DNA of 64,000 bases from Acidovorax sp. DW039 (GTDB lineage: Bacteria > Pseudomonadota > Gammaproteobacteria > Burkholderiales > Burkholderiaceae_C): positions 2,790,001-2,854,000 of the forward strand of contig NZ_AP029019.1 in the NCBI RefSeq assembly GCF_037101375.1, given 5' to 3'. Shown piece by piece: positions 8,629 through 17,545 of this stretch. A model generated the notes under the pieces. It searched no databases and was not told the DNA's origin. It saw only the letters and a program-made list of their open reading frames with translations. Numbering within the stretch: the stretch's first letter is position 1; every line of letters starts with the position of its first letter. A program made the position numbers and the translations under genes.

Positions 8629-10620
8629 TCAATTCTCCAATTGCGGCAAGTCAGCACCGCCTGTGGCCTGATGTGACAGACGGAACTGGGCTACCGCATC
8701 CACCATTTGCTCGGCCTGGGTACGCAAGCTGCTGGCGGCAGCGGCCATCTCTTCCACCAAGGCCGCGTTTTGCTGGGTAGTCTGATCCAGCTGGGTGACG
8801 GCAGTGCCGACCTGTCCCACGCCGGAGCTTTGTTCGTTGGTGGCCGCGCTGATTTCGGAGACGATGTCCGACACCCGGCGGATGGCATTGACCACTTCGC
8901 CCATCGTGGTGCCTGCCTTGTCGGCCAGCACCGATCCCTCCTGCACCATGGCGCTGCTGGCTCCGATCAGTTCCTTGATGGCCTTGGCCTCTGCGGCGGT
9001 GCGCTGCGCCAGGCTGCGCACCTCACTGGCCACCACGGCAAAGCCGCGGCCTTGCTCACCTGCACGGGCTGCCTCTACGGCAGCATTCAAGGCCAGGATG
9101 TTGGTCTGAAAAGCGATGCCGTCGATCACACCGATGATGTCGGCAATCTTCTGGCTGCTGCTGTTGATGTTGTGCATGGTGGAGACCACTTGGGCCACCA
9201 CCTGCCCACCCTCCTCTGCCACCTGACTGGCACCTACGGCAAGTTTGCTGGCCTGCACAGCGTTGTCGGCGTTGTGACGAATGGTGGAGCCCAGCTCTTC
9301 CATGCTGGCCGCCGTCTGTTGCAGAGAACTGGCCTGGGTTTCCGTCCGGGCCGAAAGGTCGTGATTGCCCTGCGCGATTTCGTGGCTGGCAGACGAGACG
9401 CTTTCGGCACTGCGACGCACCGTGGCAAGGCTTTGCGCCAGACGCTGGCGAAAACCCTCCATGGCCTGACCCAGCGCACCGATTTCATCGTTGGACTGGA
9501 TATCCACCGGCTGGGTCAAGTCTCCTTGCGAGAGATGCACCAGCGCTGCACTGAGACGCTGCACCGGTCTGCCCACCAGCCTGCGGGTGGCGTAGATGAG
9601 CACCAGGGTCAGCAGAACGAGCGCCGAAAAGACGCCCACCCACAGCCAGATCAGCACCACGCGGGCATCTTCCATCATTTCAGCCAGGGGTGCCTCAGCC
9701 AGGATGACCCAGTTCCAGGGTTTGTAACGTTCGACTGCGACAAAGTGCCGCCCGTTCTTGCTTCCCCCCGATCTCGGCGTCCAGGAAGTTTCAAATTCAG
9801 CGGCCTGCTCCTTGGCTGCGACCATTCCCATCCAGGCGTTGCCTTCTTCCGTTTTCTCGTCCACAGGCGCAGTAGCTGCAGACAGCCCGGACAGCTTGCC
9901 CCGCGCTGGACCTGAGGACACGTTGACGGCATACACCGCACCACTGTCAAAGAGCTTCTGCCCCGCCATGGCCTGCCCGAGCTTGTCGAGAATGCCGCCG
10001 ATGTCTGTGCCGATGAACAGGATGCCAATCGTCTGGTTGCCCGCCCGGATGGGCTCATACACCGTCATGTACTCCTTGCCAAAAAGGCTGGCTCTGCCGA
10101 TGTAGGTCTTCCCCTCGTTCATCAGTGGATAGGCAGGGTGATTGCGATCCAGCAGGGTCTTGTAGGCTCGCTCGCCGTCCTGCTTCTTCAGCGACGTAGT
10201 AACACGCACGAAGTCATCGCCCGTGCGGGCAAAGATGGTGGCAATGGATCCCGAGCTGTTTTTGGTGAAACGATCCACGACCTCGAAATTGCCGTTCAGC
10301 GCAGCACCGCCGTAGCTCAGCACGGCCTCCTTTTTCCCATCCCCCCCTTCAGACTCGGAAACACTGAAAGACTCTGGAAAGTTGGCTTTGAACTGCCCAA
10401 AATCCCGGCGCGCCTGGTCTTGCGCTGTTTCATCAAAGCTCTGAACCAGGGTGCGCACCTGGGCCGCATACTGGCGCGTGGCAGTGCGGGAGATGTCGCC
10501 AAAATCCTGCCAGATGAACACGCTGACCACGGTCATCGTGCCCAGCAAAACCAAAAGCAGGCTAAGAAGCGCTGCTGCAGACAACTTGAACGCGACAGAT
10601 CGCCGGGGAGTGGAGTTCAT
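8629..10620 (-). CDS. Methyl-accepting chemotaxis protein, periplasmic Cache type
   Basis: Transmembrane chemoreceptor of 663 residues. It has an N-terminal membrane helix (about residues 10-35), a large periplasmic ligand-binding region of the Cache_3-Cache_2 type (about 40-325, containing [17 protein letters not shown] and [16 protein letters not shown]), a second membrane helix (about 330-350), HAMP (about 350-405) and the MCP signalling domain with the conserved hairpin tip ([36 protein letters not shown]). There is no C-terminal NWETF-type pentapeptide for CheR docking. An FNR-type box lies about 100 bases upstream and may make expression oxygen-responsive. The ligand is unknown. Confidence 0.93.
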   Translation of the reverse strand: MNSTPRRSVAFKLSAAALLSLLLVLLGTMTVVSVFIWQDFGDISRTATRQYAAQVRTLVQSFDETAQDQARRDFGQFKANFPESFSVSESEGGDGKKEAVLSYGGAALNGNFEVVDRFTKNSSGSIATIFARTGDDFVRVTTSLKKQDGERAYKTLLDRNHPAYPLMNEGKTYIGRASLFGKEYMTVYEPIRAGNQTIGILFIGTDIGGILDKLGQAMAGQKLFDSGAVYAVNVSSGPARGKLSGLSAATAPVDEKTEEGNAWMGMVAAKEQAAEFETSWTPRSGGSKNGRHFVAVERYKPWNWVILAEAPLAEMMEDARVVLIWLWVGVFSALVLLTLVLIYATRRLVGRPVQRLSAALVHLSQGDLTQPVDIQSNDEIGALGQAMEGFRQRLAQSLATVRRSAESVSSASHEIAQGNHDLSARTETQASSLQQTAASMEELGSTIRHNADNAVQASKLAVGASQVAEEGGQVVAQVVSTMHNINSSSQKIADIIGVIDGIAFQTNILALNAAVEAARAGEQGRGFAVVASEVRSLAQRTAAEAKAIKELIGASSAMVQEGSVLADKAGTTMGEVVNAIRRVSDIVSEISAATNEQSSGVGQVGTAVTQLDQTTQQNAALVEEMAAAASSLRTQAEQMVDAVAQFRLSHQATGGADLPQLEN

Positions 10621-10706
10621 AGCACCCTCTGCATATTTAATTTTTATATCAATTCAATCACTTAAAAGAGCGAAATGCAAACTTTGCTTACATGATATTT
10701 ACAAAA

Positions 10707-10732
10707 TTGATATTGATATAAATCAATATCAA
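10707..10732. promoter_or_regulatory. FNR/ANR-type palindromic box
   Basis: A perfect palindrome with 11-base arms and a 4-base centre sits in an AT-rich divergent intergenic region. Its core, TTGATATAAATCAA (10713-10726), matches the FNR/ANR/CRP-FNR consensus TTGAT-N4-ATCAA at every defined position. It is centred about 72 bases before the pseudouridine synthase start and 100 bases before the chemoreceptor start, so it could serve either or both. Confidence 0.7.
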
Positions 10733-10791
10733 AAAGAAGAGAACTTTTTACAACAATTGCCATTCGTGTTTACCCCTAACTTCGTTCTGCA

Positions 10792-11721
10792 ATGAGCCGC
10801 CCTCGCCTTCCTTTTTTGCCCATACCCATGCGCGATGGTGTGAGCCCCAGCTCTGTGGTGCTCCCCCAGAAGGGACCTGCGACCGTGCTGGAATTTCTGG
10901 CAACTCATTTGCGGGCTATTTCCCAGGAGGAGTGGCATCGCCGTTTGCTGGCCGGGGATGTGGTGGACCACGCTGGCGTGCCTATCGCACCCAGCCAGGC
11001 ATTTGCGCCGGGCGCGCGGCTCTTCTACTACCGCCATCTGGAGCACGAAGCGGAGTTGCCCTTTACCGAGCAGGTGCTGTACCAGGACGAGCACTTGCTG
11101 GTGGCGGACAAACCGCACTTCATGCCGGTCACCCCTACTGGCAAATACGTGCAGCAGTCCCTTCTGGTGCGGTTAAAGCGCCAACTGGGGCTGCCAGAGC
11201 TCTCCCCCATCCACCGAATTGACCGGGATACCGCTGGCCTGGTGCTCTTTTCTGTTCAGCAGGGCACGCGCGGCGCATACCAGACGCTGTTCCGCGATAG
11301 AGCCATTCACAAGCACTACGAGGCTGTCGCTCCATACAACCCAGCCATGGTGCTACCGATGGATTACGCAAGCCGCATGCAGGAAGCGCCTCAGTTTTTC
11401 CGCATGCAGGAGGTGGCAGGTGAACCCAACAGCCTCACCCACATCGAGCTGAAGGCGATCCATGGAGACTGGGCGCTGTACCAGCTGTCACCCATCAGCG
11501 GCAAACGCCACCAGCTCAGGGTGCATATGGCGGCGCTCGGTCTGCCTCTCCGCAATGATCCGTTTTACCCGGAAGTCAACGACCCACCAGAGGGCGACTA
11601 TTCGCGCCCGCTTCAGCTGCTGGCGCGTAGCCTGCATTTTCAGGACCCACTGACAGGCGAGCTGCGGCACTTTGAAAGCGCAAGACAGTTGCAGTGGCCA
11701 CCGCCCACCAGCACACCCTAG
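10792..11721 (+). CDS. RluA-family RNA pseudouridine synthase
   Basis: Protein of 309 residues that isomerises uridine in rRNA or tRNA. The catalytic motif HRIDRDTAGLVLFS (about residues 140-153) carries the invariant Asp, and the downstream KHYEAVAP and GKRHQLRVHMAALGLPLRNDPFYP segments are typical. An S4-like N-terminal part (residues 30-85) is present. It resembles the RluA/YciL-type stand-alone enzymes of betaproteobacteria; the exact target nucleotide is not deducible. It starts 60 bases downstream of the FNR-type palindrome and is followed by the cytX riboswitch leader. Confidence 0.9.
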   Translation: MSRPRLPFLPIPMRDGVSPSSVVLPQKGPATVLEFLATHLRAISQEEWHRRLLAGDVVDHAGVPIAPSQAFAPGARLFYYRHLEHEAELPFTEQVLYQDEHLLVADKPHFMPVTPTGKYVQQSLLVRLKRQLGLPELSPIHRIDRDTAGLVLFSVQQGTRGAYQTLFRDRAIHKHYEAVAPYNPAMVLPMDYASRMQEAPQFFRMQEVAGEPNSLTHIELKAIHGDWALYQLSPISGKRHQLRVHMAALGLPLRNDPFYPEVNDPPEGDYSRPLQLLARSLHFQDPLTGELRHFESARQLQWPPPTSTP

Positions 11722-11730
11722 GCAACGCCC

Positions 11731-11736
11731 TACAAT
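11731..11736 (+). promoter_or_regulatory. Candidate -10 element for the cytX leader RNA
   Basis: TACAAT lies 40 bases before the 5' boundary of the TPP riboswitch. No convincing -35 hexamer is visible at the proper spacing, so this is only a plausible start region. Confidence 0.3.
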
Positions 11737-11775
11737 CCGCAACCGCCTGGGGACTTCCCGGTCTCCAGGCCTGCT

Positions 11776-11952
11776 AGGGGTGTCGCCTGTTTGGCGTTAC
11801 CAGTGCTGGGAACCATGCGCAAACATCTCTTCCTTTCCCGGAGTGCTGGACAACGTCAAGGGGCGGCTGAGAGAGTCCCTTTGAACCTGAATGCACTGAA
11901 GGCAAAGCCCGCTTTGCCCACAGTCCGAGATCATCCTCGCGCAGGGAAGCGA
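11776..11952 (+). promoter_or_regulatory. TPP riboswitch upstream of cytX
   Basis: The conserved thi-box strings are present: GGGGTG at the 5' side, GGCTGAGAGAGTCCCTTTGA then ACCTGA in the centre, and the 3' part ATCATCCTCGCGCAGGGAAG. It binds thiamine pyrophosphate and should reduce cytX expression when thiamine is plentiful. It is longer than usual because about 50 extra bases (around 11800-11855) form an additional arm between the 5' strand and the CTGAGA box, in the variable P3 position. About 80 bases separate it from the cytX start and would hold the expression platform. Confidence 0.9.
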
Positions 11953-12034
11953 TACCGTGTGGCCCGTCGCCAAAAGGCATGGCCAGTTCGGGCGCGTTTT
12001 CCGGCGCACACCCGATTTGCCACGGAGTTTCCAC

Positions 12035-13312
12035 ATGCCATCGTCCGAACCCGGTATCCCGTCTAACGAAGCTCTACGCCCCGTACCGGCGGGCGAGCGC
12101 GTCTTCCGTTGGCATGACCATGCTTCGTTGTGGTTCAGCCTTGGGGTTGGGCTGCTGGTCATGCAAGTCGGGGCCTACCTGATGCCTGCGCTTGGAACGC
12201 AAGAGGCCATTGCCGCCATCGTTGCAGGATCGGTCATCGGCGCAGGCCTGCTGGGTTGGGTTGCCCGCCTGGGCTGTGACAGCGGCCTGGCCAGCGCAGG
12301 CCTCATGCATGCCGTCTACGGGCGCAGCTTTGCGGGACTGCCCATCGGGCTCAATATTGTTCAGTTGATGGGCTGGGGAACGTTTGAACTGGTGGTCATG
12401 AGAGATGCCACCGTGGCCATCGGCGGGCAGGCTGCAGGGCTGTCAGGATCGCATTGGCCCGTTCTTGCAACGCTGCTGTGGGGAGCAGTGGTGATGGCGC
12501 TTATCAGCGGGTCCATGGTGCGTCTGGTGCGCAAGGTCGTGGCACGCGTGGCTTTGCCCCTGGTGGTGCTGTCGTTGCTGTGGCTGAGCTGGCAATTTCT
12601 CATGCTGGCTCATGCCCAAGGCCTGGAAAACCTGTGGCACAGGCGCGGCGAGGGAGGGATGGCCGTGTTGCCCGCGCTGGATCTCGTCATCGCCATGCCC
12701 ATTTCCTGGCTTCCGCTGGTGGCAGACTATGCGCGCCATGGCACCAGCGGTGCCGGTGCTCAGCGGGGCACGTGGCTGGGATACGCGCTCGCGAACATCT
12801 GGTGCTACGCCTTGGGGGTACTGGTGGCGTTGACGCTGCCATCCAAAGACCTGGTTCAGGCCCTGCTGCTAGCCCAGGGCGGCCTGATTGCCCTCTCTCT
12901 GATACTGATTGACGAGGTGGACAACGCTTACGGCGACGCCTACTCAGGTGCAGTCTCCGCCCACAGCCTGCTGCCGCGCTGGAGCGTACGCCGCTGGGGC
13001 CTGGGCATGGCAGCCGCTTGCACCGCCATGGCACTGGTGCTGCCTATGCACAGCATCGAGCCGTTCCTGTTGCTGCTCAGCTCGGTATTTGTGCCGCTGT
13101 TCGGTGTCATCCTCGGTCGCTTGGCCTTCGGTGCGAACACGCTGGCGTTGCTGCAGCGCGCACCACGGGTGAACTGGCTGCCCGTAGGCATCTGGCTTTT
13201 AGGCATCGCAGTCTATCACTTGGCACCTCGCCTCGTGCCCGAAGCAGGCTCTGCCTTGCCTGCGCTGTTCTTGAGCTTTGCCGTCGCTTGGGCTACGCGC
13301 CCAAGGCACTAA
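12035..13312 (+). CDS. cytX: Putative hydroxymethylpyrimidine transporter CytX
   Basis: Inner-membrane permease of 425 residues in the NCS1 (purine-cytosine permease) family. About twelve hydrophobic segments run from residue 30 to the end, beginning with WFSLGVGLLVMQVGAYLMP. I chose ATG 12035, which has GGAG ten bases before it; the open frame extends 26 codons further but into the riboswitch spacer. CytX proteins take up the thiamine pyrimidine precursor HMP and are typically TPP-riboswitch controlled, as here. It ends 12 bases from convergent thiD, whose product phosphorylates HMP. Confidence 0.9.
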   Translation: MPSSEPGIPSNEALRPVPAGERVFRWHDHASLWFSLGVGLLVMQVGAYLMPALGTQEAIAAIVAGSVIGAGLLGWVARLGCDSGLASAGLMHAVYGRSFAGLPIGLNIVQLMGWGTFELVVMRDATVAIGGQAAGLSGSHWPVLATLLWGAVVMALISGSMVRLVRKVVARVALPLVVLSLLWLSWQFLMLAHAQGLENLWHRRGEGGMAVLPALDLVIAMPISWLPLVADYARHGTSGAGAQRGTWLGYALANIWCYALGVLVALTLPSKDLVQALLLAQGGLIALSLILIDEVDNAYGDAYSGAVSAHSLLPRWSVRRWGLGMAAACTAMALVLPMHSIEPFLLLLSSVFVPLFGVILGRLAFGANTLALLQRAPRVNWLPVGIWLLGIAVYHLAPRLVPEAGSALPALFLSFAVAWATRPRH

Positions 13313-13324
13313 CAACGTAGGCCA

Positions 13325-14176
13325 TTACAGCACCCGCTGCGCCACGGGTGCATAACCGTGGTTCAGCGGGCCGTGCCCCTGGCCGGTCACCACATCAGCA
13401 CCTGCAGCGATAGCCCCCAGGATGTAGCTGCGCGCTTGCTCCACGGCTTGCTGCAAGGGCAAACCCAAGGCAAGGTGTGCAGCAATGGCAGATGACAGCG
13501 TGCAGCCTGTGCCGTGACCGTTATGGGTGGCAATCCGCGGAGATTGCAGACGGTGAAGGGCCTGGCTGCCACGCACGGCCAGCACATCCACCACCAGATC
13601 GCCTGGCAAATGCCCCCCCTTGAGCAAAGCCGCGTTCGCGCCCAAGGACACAAGATCCAGCGCCGCAGTCTCCAGCATTTCCACCCCACTGACCTGCCGC
13701 TTGAGCAACCAGCCCGCCTCATCCAGGTTGGGGGTGATCACCTCAGCCAACGGGAAAAGCTCACTCACCAAAACGCCCACCGTTTCCTCCGCAATGAGGC
13801 GGTCACCGCTGGTAGCGACCATCACCGGATCAAGCACCACATGCGGCAGGCGATAGGAGCGGATGGCTTGCGCCACGATCTCCACCACCTCGGGGGAATG
13901 CAGCATGCCGATCTTCACAGCGTCCACGCCGATGTCCTGCACCACGGCATCAATCTGGGCCTTGAGCATCTCAGGCGGCACGCCATGAATGCCCGTCACA
14001 CCACAGGTGTTTTGTGCCGTGATGGCCGTAATGGCAGTCATGCCATAGCACCCCAGCGCACTGAGGGTCTTGAGATCGGCCTGAATGCCTGCTCCACCGC
14101 CACTGTCAGAGCCAGCAATGGAGAGAACACGTGCGTATCGACGGCCTGCTTCGGGCCTGTGGCTGTGAGAAATCAT
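13325..14176 (-). CDS. thiD: Hydroxymethylpyrimidine/phosphomethylpyrimidine kinase
   Basis: Cytoplasmic ribokinase-fold enzyme of 283 residues that phosphorylates HMP and HMP-P to HMP-PP. Diagnostic segments are VLSIAGSDSGGGAGIQADLKT (near the N terminus), HVVLDPVMVATSGDRL, VITPNLDEA and the anion-hole motif HGTGCTLSSAIAAHLA near the C terminus. It is tail-to-tail with cytX and head-to-head with the thiO leader. No thi-box is seen on its own strand, so it may not be TPP-controlled. Confidence 0.95.
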   Translation of the reverse strand: MISHSHRPEAGRRYARVLSIAGSDSGGGAGIQADLKTLSALGCYGMTAITAITAQNTCGVTGIHGVPPEMLKAQIDAVVQDIGVDAVKIGMLHSPEVVEIVAQAIRSYRLPHVVLDPVMVATSGDRLIAEETVGVLVSELFPLAEVITPNLDEAGWLLKRQVSGVEMLETAALDLVSLGANAALLKGGHLPGDLVVDVLAVRGSQALHRLQSPRIATHNGHGTGCTLSSAIAAHLALGLPLQQAVEQARSYILGAIAAGADVVTGQGHGPLNHGYAPVAQRVL

Positions 14177-14251
14177 GGCAAAAATTATGGCCTATGCGCC
14201 AGGTCAAGCGCAGCAAAAGAAGGATGTGCTGTAATTCTTTTCTCGGACGAA

Positions 14252-14365
14252 ACAGGGGTGTCCTGCCGCAGCAATGCGGTGTGTGGCTGAGAAATACCCT
14301 GGGGCCCGCTGGCACCAGCACTGCGCCCCGCTACCCGATCCAGATCATGCTGGCGTGGGGAGTTT
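14252..14365 (+). promoter_or_regulatory. TPP riboswitch upstream of thiOSGE
   Basis: Compact thi-box of about 114 bases: CAGGGGTGTCC at the 5' side, GGCTGAGAAATACCCT in the centre and CGATCCAGATCATGCTGGCG with TGGGGAG at the 3' end. The central CCTTTGAACCTGA string of the first copy is here replaced by a GC-rich arm (GGGGCCCGC...GCGCCCC), a common variation. It should repress the thiazole-branch operon at high thiamine pyrophosphate. Confidence 0.88.
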
Positions 14366-14434
14366 CCTTCAACGGCACGGAGCCTTCCGTTTTGTCCACT
14401 GTTGCCCTTTTACAGACGGACGTTGCACGGACCT

Positions 14435-15568
14435 ATGCCATTACCTTCTTCCTCGTTCACCATCCTGGGTGCCGGCCTCATGGGCCGGCTGCTTGCGGTA
14501 GAACTGGCCCGCCAGGGCCACAGGGTGGACATCTACGATGCCGGTGGCCCTGCGGCCGAACACTCCGCGGCAACCGTGGCTGCGGCCATGCTGGCCCCTC
14601 TGGCCGAGTCCGCCATTACAGAACCGGGTGTGGTACGGATGGGGCATTACGCCCTGCCACGTTGGCAGCAGATTCTGGCGAGCCTGCCAGAACCGGTCTT
14701 CTTCCAGCAGGCGGGAACGCTCATCGTGTGGCACCGGCAAGATATCGCCGAGGCACAGCGCTTCACCAAAGTGCTGGAAGCCAACCAGCGCACCACCCCG
14801 GAGTTGCCTGCGCTGCAAAAACTCGACAGCACCGCACTTGCGGCTGCAGAGCCCGCTCTGGCACAGCGCTTTGCCCAAGGGCTTTACCTGCCCGGAGAAG
14901 GACAACTGGACAACCGCCAGTTGCTCGCCGCACTGGTGACCGAAATGCAGCGACTGGGCGTGCAAGTGCATTGGGGTACCTCGCGCACGCCACAGGAATT
15001 TCAACCCGGAACCCCAGGGCAACCCGACTGGCTGCTGGACTGCCGCGGCCTGGGTGCCCGCATGGATTGGACGCACCTGCGCGGCGTGCGTGGCGAAGTG
15101 GTGCGACTACACGCCCCGGGCGTCACCCTTCAGCGCCCCACCCGTCTGGTGCACCCACGCTACCCGATCTACATCGCCCCCAAAGAGAACAACGTTTTCG
15201 TGATCGGAGCCACCGAGATCGAGTCTGACGACATGTCTGCAGCCAGTGTGCGCTCCACACTGGAGCTGCTCAGCGCAGCCTATGCGGTGCACCCCGGCTT
15301 TGCGGAAGCCCGCGTCATTGAAATGGCGACCCAATGCCGCCCCACATTGCCCGACAATCTACCCGCCATCCGGCAGCCCAGCCCCAGGGTGCTGGAGGTC
15401 AACGGCCTGTACCGTCACGGCTTCATGATTTCCCCCGCCATGCTGGATGTGACGATGGAAATCCTGAACACAGGACAATCAGCGCTTTCACAACGTTTCG
15501 ATCTGCGGCTGGAACTACAGCAGGAGCCACACAAAGCCCCTGCCAGCACGGCCCCTGCTCTTGCATGA
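14435..15568 (+). CDS. thiO: Glycine oxidase-type FAD-dependent oxidoreductase ThiO
   Basis: FAD enzyme of 377 residues that oxidises glycine to the imine used in thiazole formation. It has an N-terminal Rossmann motif FTILGAGLMGRLLAVELARQG with VDIYD at the end of beta-2, and the C-terminal family segment NGLYRHGFMISPAML. ATG 14435 is preferred over an in-frame TTG at 14402 because it places the dinucleotide motif at the usual distance from the N terminus. Its stop overlaps the thiS start (ATGA), indicating translational coupling. Confidence 0.9.
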   Translation: MPLPSSSFTILGAGLMGRLLAVELARQGHRVDIYDAGGPAAEHSAATVAAAMLAPLAESAITEPGVVRMGHYALPRWQQILASLPEPVFFQQAGTLIVWHRQDIAEAQRFTKVLEANQRTTPELPALQKLDSTALAAAEPALAQRFAQGLYLPGEGQLDNRQLLAALVTEMQRLGVQVHWGTSRTPQEFQPGTPGQPDWLLDCRGLGARMDWTHLRGVRGEVVRLHAPGVTLQRPTRLVHPRYPIYIAPKENNVFVIGATEIESDDMSAASVRSTLELLSAAYAVHPGFAEARVIEMATQCRPTLPDNLPAIRQPSPRVLEVNGLYRHGFMISPAMLDVTMEILNTGQSALSQRFDLRLELQQEPHKAPASTAPALA

Positions 15569-15762
15569 AGATTTTCATCAACCAGACTCCTCACGAACTG
15601 CCCGATGGTGCCTCGGTGGCTGATGCTGTGGCGGCCATTGCCGCGCGCCCACCATTTGCTGTGGCAGTCAACACCACCTTTGTGCCCAACACGCGTTACG
15701 CAAACCATGTGCTGCAAGCGGGCGACCGGGTGGAAATCATTTCTCCTGTGACGGGCGGCTGA
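15565..15762 (+). CDS. thiS: Sulfur carrier protein ThiS
   Basis: Ubiquitin-like sulfur carrier of 65 residues. It begins [18 protein letters not shown] and ends in the required Gly-Gly (SPVTGG) that is adenylated and converted to thiocarboxylate. The size is normal for the family. It starts inside the thiO stop codon and precedes thiG by 13 bases. The ThiF/ThiI/IscS activation partners are not in the window. Confidence 0.95.
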   Translation: MKIFINQTPHELPDGASVADAVAAIAARPPFAVAVNTTFVPNTRYANHVLQAGDRVEIISPVTGG

Positions 15763-15775
15763 TACCGCACATTCC

Positions 15776-16588
15776 ATGACAACGCACACTCCCCAAGACG
15801 CCCTGGTCCTTTACGGGCAAACTTTTGCAAGCCGCCTTCTGCTGGGCACCTCCCGCTACCCCTCGCCCGCCGTACTGGAGGCTGCTGTGCGCCGCTCCCG
15901 ACCCGCGATGGTGACTGCATCGCTCCGCCGCCAGGGCAGCAACCCGGCAGAAAGCGGAGCCAGCTTTTGGGAACTGCTGAACAAACTGAACGTTCCCGTG
16001 CTGCCGAACACGGCGGGTTGTCACAGCGCACAGGAGGCCATCACCACGGCGCAGATGGCACGCGAGGTGTTCAACACTCCCTGGATCAAGCTGGAGCTGA
16101 TCGGGGACGACTACACACTGCAACCTGACACACTGAACCTGGTGAGCACCGCAGAGCACCTCATCAAAGAGGGGTTTCAGGTGCTGCCGTACTGCACTGA
16201 AGATCTGGTGCTGTGCCAGCGCCTTGTCGATGTAGGCTGCCAGGCCGTCATGCCGTGGGCTGCCCCCATTGGCACGGGCCGAGGCCCCGTCAACCCCTAC
16301 GCTTTGCAAACCCTGCGCGAGCGTCTGGATGTACCGCTGCTGGTGGATGCGGGCCTGGGCCTGCCATCACATGCCTGCCAGGTCATGGAATGGGGCTACG
16401 ACGGTGTGCTGCTCAACACCGCAGTGGCGTTGGCGCAAGACCCTGTAGCCATGGCTGGTGCGTTTGCTGACGCGGTTCATGCCGGACGCGCGGCCTACCA
16501 AGCCGGTGCGATGACTGCGCAAAACTCCGCACAACCCAGCACCCCCGTTCTCGGCACCCCCTTCTGGCACCATGATGACCACGCCTGA
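15776..16588 (+). CDS. thiG: Thiazole synthase ThiG
   Basis: Cytoplasmic TIM-barrel enzyme of 270 residues that joins deoxyxylulose phosphate, the glycine imine and the ThiS thiocarboxylate sulfur into the thiazole. Diagnostic segments: [36 protein letters not shown] carrying the Schiff-base lysine, [13 protein letters not shown] and [16 protein letters not shown]. The 3' end overlaps thiE by 17 bases, consistent with tight coupling in the thiO-S-G-E operon. Confidence 0.97.
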   Translation: MTTHTPQDALVLYGQTFASRLLLGTSRYPSPAVLEAAVRRSRPAMVTASLRRQGSNPAESGASFWELLNKLNVPVLPNTAGCHSAQEAITTAQMAREVFNTPWIKLELIGDDYTLQPDTLNLVSTAEHLIKEGFQVLPYCTEDLVLCQRLVDVGCQAVMPWAAPIGTGRGPVNPYALQTLRERLDVPLLVDAGLGLPSHACQVMEWGYDGVLLNTAVALAQDPVAMAGAFADAVHAGRAAYQAGAMTAQNSAQPSTPVLGTPFWHHDDHA

Positions 16589-17480
16589 CGCTTCCGCTCT
16601 GGCGCAAGCCATCTACACGCTGCATGCGCAGACTTTTGCCGGCTTCGAGCCGCTGCCCCGCCCCTCGCCAACCCTGACATCCGCAGCTTATCTTGCTGCG
16701 CTTGAAGCCTGTAGCAGACTGGGCTTCATACCCCACGACGCAGAGTGCCTGGCCAGAGCGTGGCATGCCCAAACCGAACGATTGGGAAAGCTGGACCCCG
16801 CACTCTGGCCCTGTGAGCCCGAAGACTTCGGCCTCCAGCCCGTGCCTCGCTCACAAAGATTCGCAGAATGCCCACCCCGCCTCGGGCTGTATGGAGTGCT
16901 GCCCGATGCACAGTGGGTGGGACGCATGGCGCGTGCTGGGGTACCTACCGTTCAATTGCGCTTCAAGTCCGCGGATCTCGACGCCGTGGCAAGAGAAGTG
17001 CGCGCAGCGGTGTCTGCAGTACAAGGCACAGGTGCGCTCCTGTTCATCAACGACCACTGGCGCGAGGCCATCGCAGCAGGAGCATATGGCGTACACCTGG
17101 GGCAGGAAGACCTGGACGCCTTGACGCCCCAAGAGCTGCAGACCCTGAGGCAATCAGGCGCGAGGCTTGGCGTCAGCACGCATGGCTATGCAGAAATGGT
17201 GCGGGCGGACGCGGTAGGCCCCAGCTACATTGCCATGGGTGCAGTGTTCCCCACCACGCTCAAGAAAATGGCAACCGCCCCTCAGGGCCTGGGCCGCCTC
17301 CACGCCTACGCCCGGTTGATGCGCCACTACCCCCTGGTAGCCATTGGAGGCATTGGGCAAGAGCAGTTCGCGGAAGTGCAGGCCACCGGCGTGGGGTCCA
17401 TTGCCGTCGTTCGCGCATTGGTCAACGCAGACCACCCGGAGCAAGCAGCAACTGCACTGATGAAATCACTCCAAGGCTGA
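16572..17480 (+). CDS. thiE: Thiamine phosphate synthase ThiE with N-terminal extension
   Basis: Condenses HMP-PP with thiazole phosphate to give thiamine phosphate. The catalytic TIM barrel occupies about residues 98-302: [77 protein letters not shown] and a [10 protein letters not shown] end. Ordinary ThiE proteins are about 210 residues. Here about 95 extra N-terminal residues of no recognised domain precede the barrel. The ATG lies within thiG; the extension keeps a coding character, so I retain it. It is the last gene of the TPP-controlled operon. Confidence 0.92.
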   Translation: MMTTPDASALAQAIYTLHAQTFAGFEPLPRPSPTLTSAAYLAALEACSRLGFIPHDAECLARAWHAQTERLGKLDPALWPCEPEDFGLQPVPRSQRFAECPPRLGLYGVLPDAQWVGRMARAGVPTVQLRFKSADLDAVAREVRAAVSAVQGTGALLFINDHWREAIAAGAYGVHLGQEDLDALTPQELQTLRQSGARLGVSTHGYAEMVRADAVGPSYIAMGAVFPTTLKKMATAPQGLGRLHAYARLMRHYPLVAIGGIGQEQFAEVQATGVGSIAVVRALVNADHPEQAATALMKSLQG

Positions 17481-17482
17481 AC

Positions 17483-17513
17483 CGGAAAAGAAAAGGCCAG
17501 CGCGTGGCTGGCC
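17483..17513 (-). terminator. Rho-independent terminator for the fimV-like gene
   Basis: On the minus strand the perfect 7-bp stem GGCCAGC/GCTGGCC with a 5-base loop is followed by TTTTCTTTT. It lies about 33 bases beyond the FimV-like stop. On the plus strand there is no T-run, so thiE probably does not use it efficiently. Confidence 0.75.
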
Positions 17514-17545
17514 TCCGAGTGACTCCCTTGGATTGACTCCCCAGT

